Assembly: GCF_011751075.1 (NCBI RefSeq)
Contig: NZ_JAALLN010000010.1
Span: forward strand, 62,001 to 126,000
DNA length: 64,000 nt
Origin: Flavobacterium poyangense
GTDB taxonomy: Bacteria; Bacteroidota; Bacteroidia; Flavobacteriales; Flavobacteriaceae
Reading direction: 5' to 3'
In this document: in pieces, positions 44,578 to 53,217 of the stretch
Position numbering within the stretch: the stretch's first letter is position 1
How the letters are laid out: each line of letters opens with the position of its first letter
Made by a program: the position numbers and the translations under genes
Notes under the pieces: generated by a model
The model's database searches: none
What the model was told of the DNA's origin: nothing
The model's input: only the letters and a program-made list of their open reading frames with translations

Positions 44578-46980
44578 TTAAAAACTGTTGAACGTATAAT
44601 TCAACTTCACATAAAAAGCTCTTCCGGGCTTTTGTGCCGCAAAATTGTCGTATACCTGCTCATTAAATATATTTTTCGCGTCAAAACTCAGGACAATTTT
44701 TTTATTTGGAAACATATAACTGGCTCCTAAATCTTGCGGAAACTGTTCCGGTGCATAATCTAACCCTTTCAGCCATCCGGTATAAAAAGAAGCCACATAA
44801 CCAAAATTGTAATACAGATTTAGTTCTGAATTGCTTTTTATAATATCCTTAAGGTTGTACTGGACACTTCCATTAACTGTAAAGAATGGCTCGTTTGGCA
44901 ATTGATTATTATAATAGGTCTGAATATTGCCATTATTATCATATTTCTCTTTAAACAACGAGCTAAACTTTGACATGTTTAACGAAACAAATAACCTGTC
45001 GTTATATGCATAATCTGCTGAAGCCTCAAAACCAATGGCCTGTGATTTTGACAAATTCACAAAAGGTGATGCTTCTACTGCTTCGTTTACTTTTTCACTT
45101 ATACGGCGGACGATTTTATCCGCTGCATTTCTCCAAAAATAAGAGCCATTCAAAGAGATCTTATGCTCATTGTATTTATAAGGTCCAAATCGTAACCCTA
45201 CATTCAGGTTATTACTTTGTTCCGGTTTTAAATCGGGGTTCGGGATTAAATTTTCTCCCGGGTTACCAAATATTTCACGATCAGACGGCAATCGATAGGC
45301 TTTTTCTGCAGAGGCTAAAATCATTACTTTTGGCATCACAAAATAAGAACCGGCAAATCCGTAACCGAAAACAGAAGTTGTATTTTCTATTATTTTTTCT
45401 GTTACAACATTTTGTCCGTTTTCTTTTACCAGAATCAAATCTTTCTGTGTGTTGCTTTGTCTGTAATGTTTTCCGAAAAGACTTGTTTTTAAGCGGGAGT
45501 CCAGTGCGTTTAATTCGTACCCCAATGAGGTAATACTTTTCTGAAGATCACGGGTTGGCTCAAAATTCCTTTGCAATTCAGGTTTCATTTCATCTGAATC
45601 ATTTCTGTCCAGATTATAAAACATATTACCAAACACTATTTTATGATTCTCATTCAAGCTGTAATTAAGTCCTGCCCTGGTACTAAATATATTACTCTTA
45701 ATCGTATTTAATGTAGCGGCACCTTGTTGAGCACCGGTATTTGTCAAAATTGGTTTGCCATCATCAATGCTGATTGCCTTTTGTCCGTCCCAGTTATATA
45801 CCCATTTTACAGTATCATTTACTACTTCATTTCTTTGACTATAAACCGCATTCATCGTAAATTCAAGTCCTTTTACCAAAAAGTCTTTTTTAGCATAATT
45901 TAAACTCAACACATGAGCTTCTGCTTCTGTAAAACGGCCTTTATAAGGCTTTGTCATATATTGACCGTGTTGGATCTGGTTGTAATCTGCCGAGCCATTG
46001 TAACCAATTAAAAAAGTATCAGCCCAATTGACATTGGTATAACCGGCCTCTAACCTTCCGCCATACGATCGGTACATACTGTCAAAACGTTTAACTTTAA
46101 CTTCTTCTCTTTGTCCATTAGGTTTTATATTGTAAACAAATCGTCCCCATACTTCATAATCGTTATCGGAGTAATTTAAAAATCCCGATCCTTTTACCGT
46201 AAAACCGGACTTAGCACGAAAAGTTGCGCTTAGATTACTCTGAAAAGTATTGAAGGAACCATACGAAACAGAGGCATTTAAAGTATTTTTAGCGCCATTT
46301 TTAAGGATAACATTAATAGCACCACCTAGTGCATCATCCGCCAAATGTGCAGGAATAACACCTTTATACACTTCGATGCGTTCTATCAATGCCGGCGGAA
46401 TACTATTAAGACTAAATGAGGGACCATAAGTAGAAATCGGAATTCCATCGATAAATATTCTCACTGAATTCCCGGACATTCCGTTTAGATTGTAATCAAC
46501 ACTGGAACCCAGACCGCCATTTTGTCGAATTCTGACACCTGACGAACGGTCTAATAAGTCGTTTGTTTGGAGATTTCTTTTGGCAGCTTCCTGTGTTTCA
46601 ATTACATTCACAGAAAATCCTTTGTTTATAATCTCTTTTTTGGCAGATACTTTCTGAACAACTACTTCTTCTAGAGCCTTTGGTCCATTTTTCTCTATCG
46701 TAATGTTTACCGCTAAAGTGGCGCGATTTAAAACAATATCGACTGTTTTTGTTTGAGCTTCAATAGAAGAAACTTCTAAAGTATAATTTCCATAAGGCAG
46801 TCCCTTAATCTCAAATTGACCGTCATTTTCTACAACAGCATATTTTTGAACACCAACAACCCTTACCGTAGCACCGAAAGCATTTTCATTATCACTAAAA
46901 GTTACTTTTCCACTAACATTTCCATTTTGTGACCAACCTGAATAAGTAATCAGAGTGAACATAAACAACAGTAACCTCAT
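44578..46980 (-). CDS. TonB-dependent receptor, siderophore type (XusA-like)
   Basis: 800 aa from ATG 46980, which opens directly with a signal peptide (MRLLLFMFTLITYSGWSQ); an ATG ten codons earlier is less likely. Carboxypeptidase-like domain 22-105 (GKVTFSDNENAFGATVRVVG), plug ~120-230 (LLDRSSGVRIRQNGGLGSSV, RIFIDGIPISTYG, IPAHLADDALGGAINVILKN), then a 22-strand barrel ending in Phe (KLNYTFNSF). Plug features fit FecA/enterobactin-type receptors. Leads the six-gene operon. A -7 box and an inverted repeat lie upstream. Confidence 0.92.
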   Translation of the reverse strand: MRLLLFMFTLITYSGWSQNGNVSGKVTFSDNENAFGATVRVVGVQKYAVVENDGQFEIKGLPYGNYTLEVSSIEAQTKTVDIVLNRATLAVNITIEKNGPKALEEVVVQKVSAKKEIINKGFSVNVIETQEAAKRNLQTNDLLDRSSGVRIRQNGGLGSSVDYNLNGMSGNSVRIFIDGIPISTYGPSFSLNSIPPALIERIEVYKGVIPAHLADDALGGAINVILKNGAKNTLNASVSYGSFNTFQSNLSATFRAKSGFTVKGSGFLNYSDNDYEVWGRFVYNIKPNGQREEVKVKRFDSMYRSYGGRLEAGYTNVNWADTFLIGYNGSADYNQIQHGQYMTKPYKGRFTEAEAHVLSLNYAKKDFLVKGLEFTMNAVYSQRNEVVNDTVKWVYNWDGQKAISIDDGKPILTNTGAQQGAATLNTIKSNIFSTRAGLNYSLNENHKIVFGNMFYNLDRNDSDEMKPELQRNFEPTRDLQKSITSLGYELNALDSRLKTSLFGKHYRQSNTQKDLILVKENGQNVVTEKIIENTTSVFGYGFAGSYFVMPKVMILASAEKAYRLPSDREIFGNPGENLIPNPDLKPEQSNNLNVGLRFGPYKYNEHKISLNGSYFWRNAADKIVRRISEKVNEAVEASPFVNLSKSQAIGFEASADYAYNDRLFVSLNMSKFSSLFKEKYDNNGNIQTYYNNQLPNEPFFTVNGSVQYNLKDIIKSNSELNLYYNFGYVASFYTGWLKGLDYAPEQFPQDLGASYMFPNKKIVLSFDAKNIFNEQVYDNFAAQKPGRAFYVKLNYTFNSF

Positions 46981-47007
46981 TTTCTTTGAATTTCTTAAAT
47001 ACGATTG

Positions 47008-47015
47008 CAAACCTA
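47008..47015 (-). promoter_or_regulatory. -7 box for the TonB/iron operon
   Basis: Minus strand TAGGTTTG (TAnnTTTG), 28 bp upstream of the ATG at 46980. Confidence 0.5.
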
Positions 47016-47059
47016 GTAATCTATTTTTACTTAATCTAAATAAGCAGATTAGAAGATCA

Positions 47060-47083
47060 TTAGAATTACATTAGAAATTCTAA
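47060..47083. promoter_or_regulatory. Inverted-repeat operator candidate upstream of the iron operon
   Basis: TTAGAATT, 8 bp, AATTCTAA: perfect arms. Lies ~45-70 bp upstream of the -7 box and could bind a metal regulator or activator. The rest of the gap 47084-47364 shows no gene. Confidence 0.35.
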
Positions 47084-47364
47084 TCTTAAAGAAAAAGAAA
47101 GCGGTTACATCCCTTAAAAACTTAGCTTCAAGACAAGTACAAAAAAAAACGAGTACTTGGTTGTATACATTTAAGGATTACAATTTGTACCAACAGAGGA
47201 TCCTACAGTCTTAAAGACACATTCTATTTATCTTCAATAACAATGTTGAATTATTATTTATTTATAATGCATATTATCAAAATATTTTACATTTTTGTCA
47301 ACTTTAATGAATAACTGACTTATTTCCCAAAATAATTCTTTGTTCGACTAACCCCACCCCAATT

Positions 47365-49455
47365 ATGAAAAAAATCTACTTTACTCTATTTTTACTGTTC
47401 TCTTTAAAAATTCTGGCTCAGGATGTTGAGGATAAATGCGGCTTTAAGATCGAATTAAACAAAATGAATCCCGCCCTTCTTCAAAAACAGGAAACACAAT
47501 TAAAAGAAAAAATCAAAGAATTAAACCAACTTGCAAAAACTTCAAAAAGTAATGAAGCTACTGTTTATCAAATCCCAATTGTAATACATATCATACATGT
47601 AGGTGAAGATATAGGAACAGGATTAAATTTATCTGAAGATGTCGTTTTAAACTATGTAAAAAGATTAAATCTATACTATCGCTATTTAAATGGTGATGTA
47701 AGCTTTGATCAGCGTTATGGTTTAGATGCTAATATCGAATTTGTTTTGGCGGTACGCGATCCAAATGGAAATTGTACCAATGGTATAAAAAGGTATGATT
47801 ATTCTAACAATGCCACTTACGTTAGCAGTGGAATAAACAATGATACCGGAGTTCCTGATGTTCAAATTAGAACGGCTATGCAATGGGATCCAAAGAAATA
47901 TTATAATGTGTATTTGGGAAAAGTTCCCGGAGTTAATGGTTATGCTTATTATCCCGGATCCTCTACAGACGGAGCATTTATTAATGCATCACTTGCCAGT
48001 AATCCCACCAATAAAACAATAGCGCATGAAATCGGACATGGTCTGGGTTTACGCCATACTTTTGAAGGAAGTAGTGGTACCACATGTCCATCAACAGATC
48101 CGCTTAAAGGTGATCTTTGTGAAGATACTCCACCACATCTTGAAACAAGTCAGGATTGCAATAAAAACCAGGATGCAGATATTAATTCATGTGCAACAGG
48201 GTATATTGATTCGAGAACAGGATTGTCTTTGAAAAGCAATAAATATTTTATCAATAATATAATGTCATACTCTCCGAATTCCTGTAAATTTATGTTTACT
48301 CAGGATCAGGTTAACAGAATGACAGCAACATTAGAAACAACCCGAAAAGGTTTATTGGCTAAAAATGGAAATCTATCATTAGTACCACTACAGCAGCCGG
48401 AGGTTGATTTTGTTGTAGATAAAACTGTAATCTGTCCTTCTAATAATACCGTTACTTTAAGAGACGCTTCCAGCTGCATACCCAATAGTTTTTTAACGAA
48501 TAGCCAATACCCGGGTATTAGTTTTCTTTGGACCGTTACAAATGGCACTACAACGTTAAGCTCGACTATGCAAAATCCAAGTTTTGCTTTAACAGAAGCA
48601 GGCACCTATGATGTGACATTAACTGTTGCAACCACAACCGGAACGAGTACTAAAACGAAATCAAAGTTGATTTCGGTTGGAGAAGTTGGAACTCCTGTCT
48701 CTTGTAAATTTGGAACTTATCAAAGCGGAAACTTTGGCACAACCTTAAGTAAAGTCGAATTCGCTACCATACAAAATACGACTTCTGAAGGCCTTAACGA
48801 TCAGTATTCTGATTTTAAATGCACTAACATTACCGAAGTTAATGCGTCTAAAAGTTACGAACTAAAAACCACGATTTCTACTTCAACAAGTCGAAACAGT
48901 TATGTAAAAGCCTGGATCGATTACAATAACAATGGTTCCTTTGATAAAAATGAAGTTGTATTTGCAGGCAAGTTATTAAAAAGTACAACCCAAAGCTTAC
49001 GTTCTGTTTTGTCTCGCACTATTGTAATTCCTAATCAGACAGTAACTGATAAAGTTTTAACAATGCGTGTTATTTTCAGGTCTTTATCGTCTGATTTAGA
49101 TCCTTATTCTGATGCCGCTATTTCTGACTCTGCTTGTTATACCAGCTCATTAAATGTTTTTGATGTTGAAGATTATGGTGTAGTTATCAGAGGCGGGACA
49201 TTAGGTCTTGAAAATTTTGAAAGCGAAATCCCTTCTTATGTAATCTATAAAAACAACAATTCTTTTAGAGTTGAAACCAATAAAATACCATTGCAGGAAA
49301 TCTATGTTTATGATATATCCGGTAAAGTTATTTATCATCTTAACAAAATCAATTCAGCTCACTATGACTTACCTATATTAAACAATAATCAGGTGTATAT
49401 TATTAAATTGAAAGATACAAATGGTGCTGTTTACTCTAAAAAAATCGTTAATTAG
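47365..49455 (+). CDS. M43-family zinc metalloprotease with PKD and GEVED domains, T9SS-type secreted
   Basis: 696 aa, signal peptide (IYFTLFLLFSLKILAQ). Pappalysin-type protease domain with HEIGHGLGLRH at 221-231 and a later Met-turn (NIMSYSPNSC). PKD domain ~345-440 (FLWTVTNGTTTLSSTMQNPS). GEVED-type domain ~445-610 (YVKAWIDYNNNGSFDKNEVV, VFDVEDYGV). The C-terminal ~75 residues look like a type A sorting domain (IYVYDISGKVIYHL, LPILNNNQVYIIKLKDTNGA, YSKKIVN). Exported by the type IX system, unlike the Rhs proteins. A terminator follows. Confidence 0.9.
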   Translation: MKKIYFTLFLLFSLKILAQDVEDKCGFKIELNKMNPALLQKQETQLKEKIKELNQLAKTSKSNEATVYQIPIVIHIIHVGEDIGTGLNLSEDVVLNYVKRLNLYYRYLNGDVSFDQRYGLDANIEFVLAVRDPNGNCTNGIKRYDYSNNATYVSSGINNDTGVPDVQIRTAMQWDPKKYYNVYLGKVPGVNGYAYYPGSSTDGAFINASLASNPTNKTIAHEIGHGLGLRHTFEGSSGTTCPSTDPLKGDLCEDTPPHLETSQDCNKNQDADINSCATGYIDSRTGLSLKSNKYFINNIMSYSPNSCKFMFTQDQVNRMTATLETTRKGLLAKNGNLSLVPLQQPEVDFVVDKTVICPSNNTVTLRDASSCIPNSFLTNSQYPGISFLWTVTNGTTTLSSTMQNPSFALTEAGTYDVTLTVATTTGTSTKTKSKLISVGEVGTPVSCKFGTYQSGNFGTTLSKVEFATIQNTTSEGLNDQYSDFKCTNITEVNASKSYELKTTISTSTSRNSYVKAWIDYNNNGSFDKNEVVFAGKLLKSTTQSLRSVLSRTIVIPNQTVTDKVLTMRVIFRSLSSDLDPYSDAAISDSACYTSSLNVFDVEDYGVVIRGGTLGLENFESEIPSYVIYKNNNSFRVETNKIPLQEIYVYDISGKVIYHLNKINSAHYDLPILNNNQVYIIKLKDTNGAVYSKKIVN

Positions 49456-49504
49456 CATTTTAACTTTTTAGAAGTCCATTATTTAAAGAATCTGCAAAAA
49501 CAAG

Positions 49505-49536
49505 AAAGCTCCTGTTCAATAGAACAGGAGCTTTTC
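49505..49536. terminator. Bidirectional terminator
   Basis: AAAGCTCCTGTTC, AATA, GAACAGGAGCTTTT: 13-bp stem between the convergent protease and glycosyltransferase genes. Confidence 0.88.
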
Positions 49537-49568
49537 AAACAAATTAATCTCAATCAATTCAAAATTAC

Positions 49569-49605
49569 AATTTTTATTTTTAATTTTTATTTTTAATTTT
49601 TATCT
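49569..49605. repeat. AT-rich tandem repeat across the GT2 stop codon
   Basis: The unit ATTTTTATTTTTA recurs about two and a half times and includes the stop of the glycosyltransferase gene at 49593. Probably slippage-derived. Confidence 0.55.
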
Positions 49606-51053
49606 GATAGTCCACGGGTTAACCATCCTCTTTTATTTGCTGTTACGATTGCATACGGCGTAATCCAGAATAAACTGAAGGTATAAAATATACTGTACGA
49701 ATAAGCCCATAAGGAATCGGCAAAATTGTATCTTTTGGCGTAAAATAAAACCGGAAAAGTAGACACAATCAATATACTTAGCAAAGTTGAACTTAAAAAC
49801 AACAACGGATGCGCCAATATAAAATACAACATAAAAATAAGAAACGGATAAGCTAAAATAATCTGCAAAGATTGGTTTACAAACAAAAGTCTTGTTCCAA
49901 ACTTAGATCCTTTTCTGAAATCTTTAAAAACATATTGCGCCATCATAAGATTCTCACGGACATTACTCCTGCTCCATCTGATAAACATTTTGTACAAACC
50001 GGTATACTCTTCCGGTACATTGGTTAATACAACTGCATTTCTCTGGAATAAAACATGAAGCCCTTGTTTTAAAATCATATTTGTCATGGCACGATCTTCT
50101 CCGATATCTGAAGGTTGCCCCATAAAGGTTTGGTTAATCCATTCCGGAAGACATTCCAAAACAGCATCTCTGCGGTAAGCTGCTGCAGCACCCGGTGTAC
50201 AAAGCACTGATCCTAATTTACTTTCGGCAGAACGCATAAATTCGAAACTCATTACAAAACTTACGTTTAACATCTTAGGCAGCAATGCTTTTTTATTGTT
50301 CAAAACAAGAACATTCCCCGCAACTGCCCCACATTTTTCGTCTACTACAAAAGGGCTGACTAAATTTCTCAAGGTGTCCTTTTTTACGATCGAATCACTA
50401 TCTACGGTTACAAAAATCTCTCCTGTACCAATTTCAAAACCACGGTGCAGTGCATGTCGTTTTCCTGCGTTCTGAGGCTGTTGAAAAATGGTCAAACGAT
50501 CTCCTAACTTTAGTTTTGCCTGCTGCATCCAGTACCATGTATCATCTTTGCTTCCATCGTCAATAGCAAGTAGTTGTAATTTTTGCTCCGGAAAATCACT
50601 GTCCGCTAAACTTAGTAAGGTATCCCAAACCAACTTTCCTTCGTTATAGGCCGGAACAATAACAGTACAAGTTGGCAACAACTCATCTGAAACGGACTCG
50701 ATTGGTTTGTAGCGTAAATAAAGAAATAAATTATAAACGAAAACACCGCTTTGAAAAACAAATAAAGCAATCGCTAAAATTAAAAAAGGAAATCCCCAAG
50801 TCGAATTTATTCGGTCTATTTGAAACTGATCAAAATCGGTTTGAAATTGATGTACCATAAAAGCGCCTGTCAGCATAAGTATAAAAGTACCTGTAAGTAC
50901 CAGTAAACCTAATGGACTCGGCTTTTTTTCATTGTCTTTAACAGCTGTTTTACTCTTAACACGAAAAATGGAATTGTTTATAGAATGTCCGTTATTGTCT
51001 GTAGTATTGTTTGTAGTATAAAATTGTTCTGAAATAATTGTTTCACTCTTCAT
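49593..51053 (-). CDS. Membrane glycosyltransferase family 2, hyaluronan/chitin-synthase-like
   Basis: 486 aa. Two N-terminal membrane helices (~45-70 and 85-110), GT2 domain ~125-345 and three or four C-terminal helices. Visible: TVIVPAYNEGKLVW, LAIDDGSKDDTWYW, VTVDSDSIVKKDTL (DxD), DIGEDRAMTNMILKQG (ED base), and IRWSRSNVRENL in place of the QxxRW motif (Gln replaced, YKMFIRW). Makes or extends a beta-linked polysaccharide across the inner membrane. The first ~45 residues are a Thr/Asn-rich extension. No exopolysaccharide cluster is near, so product is unknown. Confidence 0.87.
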   Translation of the reverse strand: MKSETIISEQFYTTNNTTDNNGHSINNSIFRVKSKTAVKDNEKKPSPLGLLVLTGTFILMLTGAFMVHQFQTDFDQFQIDRINSTWGFPFLILAIALFVFQSGVFVYNLFLYLRYKPIESVSDELLPTCTVIVPAYNEGKLVWDTLLSLADSDFPEQKLQLLAIDDGSKDDTWYWMQQAKLKLGDRLTIFQQPQNAGKRHALHRGFEIGTGEIFVTVDSDSIVKKDTLRNLVSPFVVDEKCGAVAGNVLVLNNKKALLPKMLNVSFVMSFEFMRSAESKLGSVLCTPGAAAAYRRDAVLECLPEWINQTFMGQPSDIGEDRAMTNMILKQGLHVLFQRNAVVLTNVPEEYTGLYKMFIRWSRSNVRENLMMAQYVFKDFRKGSKFGTRLLFVNQSLQIILAYPFLIFMLYFILAHPLLFLSSTLLSILIVSTFPVLFYAKRYNFADSLWAYSYSIFYTFSLFWITPYAIVTANKRGWLTRGLSDKN

Positions 51054-51198
51054 GTTGTACTTCTATTGATTTCTATCCTATGGCTTTTAAATAAATTTCC
51101 CGTAAACAGGAATTCACACTAACACATTTAGCAATGCGTATGCCATTATCCTATAAAAGGCATTTTGAGGGATTTACGATAAATCAATACTATTTTAT

Positions 51199-51217
51199 GT
51201 GTATAAAGTTTATACAC
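51199..51217. promoter_or_regulatory. Operator-like palindrome upstream of the GT2 gene
   Basis: GTGTATAAAGTTTATACAC: perfect 9-bp arms around one G. A further half-site GTTTATACA follows at 51227-51235, 19 bp after the right arm, giving a helical-phase-like spacing. About 146 bp upstream of the ATG at 51053. Confidence 0.5.
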
Positions 51218-51362
51218 TTGTACAATGTTTATACAGGTTTTGTGTATCGGAAAGCTTAGTTTTTATTAAATACAGTCACTTTGAAGTGTTGCAACTGTCT
51301 CTTTTGTCAATTTTGAAAAGTACCCCAAATAGAGTTTAAAATTTCTTCTATACTAACGACAA

Positions 51363-51397
51363 AAAAAGAGAAATAGTATCTACCCATTTCTCTTTTT
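51363..51397 (-). terminator. Terminator between the PepSY-like and GT2 genes
   Basis: AAAAAGAGAAAT, 10-nt loop, ATTTCTCTTTTT. Works in both directions; expected to end the minus-strand gene at 51495. Confidence 0.75.
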
Positions 51398-51404
51398 ACA
51401 TCAA

Positions 51405-51470
51405 TTTTACATTCTACATTCTACATTTTACATTCTACATTTTACATTTTACAATATACATTTTACATTA
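51405..51470. repeat. Simple 7-bp tandem repeat (TACATTY)n
   Basis: About nine units of TACATTC/TACATTT, one broken by AATA. Lies in the 3' untranslated region of the gene at 51495-51929. Likely length-variable between strains. Confidence 0.75.
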
Positions 51471-51494
51471 TCCGAATTACCCCCAGATGCTACT

Positions 51495-51929
51495 TTACTC
51501 TTTTTTCCCCTTTAGAATCTTGCCGTCTTTAGTAAATTCAAGATCAATTTTGTTTGTCAAATCTACATCGAGGTCTTTATGACCATAATCAATATGAGTT
51601 ATTTTTTCGTTCGGGTAGTTTTTTGCCACGTATTCTTTAACAGCTGCCGGAATAAAGGCGGTCGGAATTGGATTTTTACCACCATCGACCTCCCGATAAG
51701 AACCATCTTTCCAGAATTCTACCTCAGTTCCGTCTTTCAATATGACTTCATACCCTTTCTCACCGTGTTCCGCATCTTTTTTAACAACTTCAACAGCGGT
51801 ATAACTAAAATGTTTTTTCAGAAAATCTTGTGATGCTTGCGGAAGTTCCGTTATTTTGATTCTCTTTTGTGCGTTAGCCGATATTGCAAAACCCAGCAAT
51901 ACTGCGGCGAAAATGATTTTTATCTTCAT
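51495..51929 (-). CDS. PepSY-like (BLIP-type repeat) periplasmic protein
   Basis: 144 aa, signal peptide (IIFAAVLLGFAISANAQ). Two PepSY-like/BLIP-type repeats: LPQASQDFLKKHFSYTAVEV with YEVILKDGTEVEFWKDGSYR, and FIPAAVKEYVAKNYPNEKIT with KIDLEFTKDGKILK. Family members in Bacteroidota are small periplasmic proteins, some induced by metal or envelope stress; no enzymatic role is known. Monocistronic. Candidate promoter not clear. Confidence 0.85.
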   Translation of the reverse strand: MKIKIIFAAVLLGFAISANAQKRIKITELPQASQDFLKKHFSYTAVEVVKKDAEHGEKGYEVILKDGTEVEFWKDGSYREVDGGKNPIPTAFIPAAVKEYVAKNYPNEKITHIDYGHKDLDVDLTNKIDLEFTKDGKILKGKKE

Positions 51930-52291
51930 AATTCAACTGTTTTTAAGATTATTGCCTTACTAATTTACTACAAGCAAAAATGTTTTCAAGTTAATTTAAG
52001 AAAGCTTTATCACTTATAAAATGCTTCTTTACAAATGCTAATCAAATTACTCTTTGCTATTTGATATCCCTTTATCGACCATTACAAACTCTATTTCAAG
52101 TACAATTTCGTTGACAAACAATTACAAATAAAAAACATTACAAATAAATGCTCTTTTTTTTCTGCCTGGAAGCCCCGTAAACACTCACTTCTTTCTTTTC
52201 GTTTATTTTTTTTCTGTTTTTTTTCTATTTTTTTGTCCAATTCTGAAAATTCAATTGTTATTAGAGTATAAACATTTAAAAATCATACAAT
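51930..52291. other. Divergent AT-rich gap
   Basis: About 360 bp between the PepSY-like gene (-) and the AhpD-like gene (+). Poly-T/poly-A tracts near 52150-52240, no ORF and no convincing -7 box. Confidence 0.4.
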
Positions 52292-52744
52292 ATGGAAACC
52301 AGAATTAATGTATTTGAAAAAGGTCAAAAAGCAATCGGAACTTTATTCGGAATTACCGGTTATTTGAAAAAATCCACAATCGAAAAATCTCTTATGGAAT
52401 TAATCGATTTTAGAGTATCACAAATTAACAATTGTGGCTATTGCTTAGACATGCATTCCAAAGAAGCATTGGCAAATGGTGAAACTACCCAACGTTTATT
52501 TGGATTAAGCGTCTGGAGAGAAACTCCCTATTTTACAAAACGCGAAAGAATTGCCCTTGCTTATGCAGAAGCAGTAAATGCCTGTGATGTTCCCGATGAA
52601 ATTTACAACATCGCACAAGCCGAATTTACAGAAGACGAATTAATAGATCTTACACTTGCCATCACTGCAATTAACAGCTGGAATCGCATAAACATTGCTT
52701 TTGCCAATACTCCGGGAACTTACAGAGTAGGGCAATTCGGCTAA
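52292..52744 (+). CDS. Carboxymuconolactone decarboxylase/AhpD-like protein
   Basis: 150 aa. AhpD-type all-helical domain with the redox motif CGYCLDMHSKEA (C-x2-C-x3-H) at about residues 47-58, and YAEAVNACDVPDEIYNIAQA, LTLAITAINSWNRINIAFAN. Probably a peroxide- or radical-detoxifying alkylhydroperoxidase-like enzyme. Leads a cluster with a YCII-domain protein and an ECF sigma factor, a combination known for ECF sigma groups that control such genes. Confidence 0.88.
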   Translation: METRINVFEKGQKAIGTLFGITGYLKKSTIEKSLMELIDFRVSQINNCGYCLDMHSKEALANGETTQRLFGLSVWRETPYFTKRERIALAYAEAVNACDVPDEIYNIAQAEFTEDELIDLTLAITAINSWNRINIAFANTPGTYRVGQFG

Positions 52745-52814
52745 TTAATAAAGCTTATTATACCCGAAAAAACACTTTACAAACGTAGATTAACAACTTA
52801 TAAAACATAAAAAA

Positions 52815-53153
52815 ATGAATGAATTTTTATTGATTTTCAGAAGAGATTTTATAACCAAAGAAACACAACCATCCCCTGAAGAACTGCAACAACATTTGCA
52901 ACAATGGCAAAATTGGTTTGGAAGTCTTGCCGCACAAGACAAACTGGCAAGACCCCTACAACGTTGGGACGGGCAAGGTAAACTTGTTTCTTCTACTAAA
53001 GGAATTACAGATGGTCCTTTTGTTGAAATCAAAGAATCTATTGGAGGACTAATTATAATCAAAGCCAAAGATTATGACGAAGCAGCCGAAATTGCAAAGG
53101 GGTGTCCGGTTTTAAATTCCGGTGGAAATGTTGAAATTCGAATGGCCGTTTAA
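52815..53153 (+). CDS. YCII-related (DGPF) domain protein
   Basis: 112 aa. The DGPF motif is present in STKGITDGPFVEIKESIGG, and the end KDYDEAAEIAKGCPVLNSGG, VEIRMAV is typical. DGPF proteins are the usual genomic partners of ECF sigma factors with a C-terminal DUF6596/TPR extension, which is the next gene. Probably ferredoxin-like in fold. A terminator lies between it and the sigma gene. Confidence 0.9.
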   Translation: MNEFLLIFRRDFITKETQPSPEELQQHLQQWQNWFGSLAAQDKLARPLQRWDGQGKLVSSTKGITDGPFVEIKESIGGLIIIKAKDYDEAAEIAKGCPVLNSGGNVEIRMAV

Positions 53154-53173
53154 ACCTTGAAATAACAAATATT

Positions 53174-53208
53174 AAAAATGCCTTTGTATCTTTACTTAGG
53201 CATTTTTA
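53174..53208. terminator. Hairpin between DGPF gene and sigma factor gene
   Basis: AAAAATGCCT, 14-nt loop, AGGCATTTTT. Partial termination here would lower sigma factor expression relative to DGPF. Confidence 0.7.
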
Positions 53209-53217
53209 CTTTACACG

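Larger units (their letters stand above)
51054..51494. other. Intergenic region with palindrome, terminator and heptamer repeats
   Basis: 440 bp upstream of the GT2 gene and downstream of the PepSY-like gene. It contains an operator-like palindrome (51199-51217), a terminator (51363-51397) and a 7-bp simple repeat (51405-51470), listed separately. No gene was seen. Confidence 0.6.

Noticed and set aside
47365..49455. M43 metalloprotease as a cargo of the T2SS-like system
   Set aside because: It carries a C-terminal type A sorting domain typical of type IX secretion.
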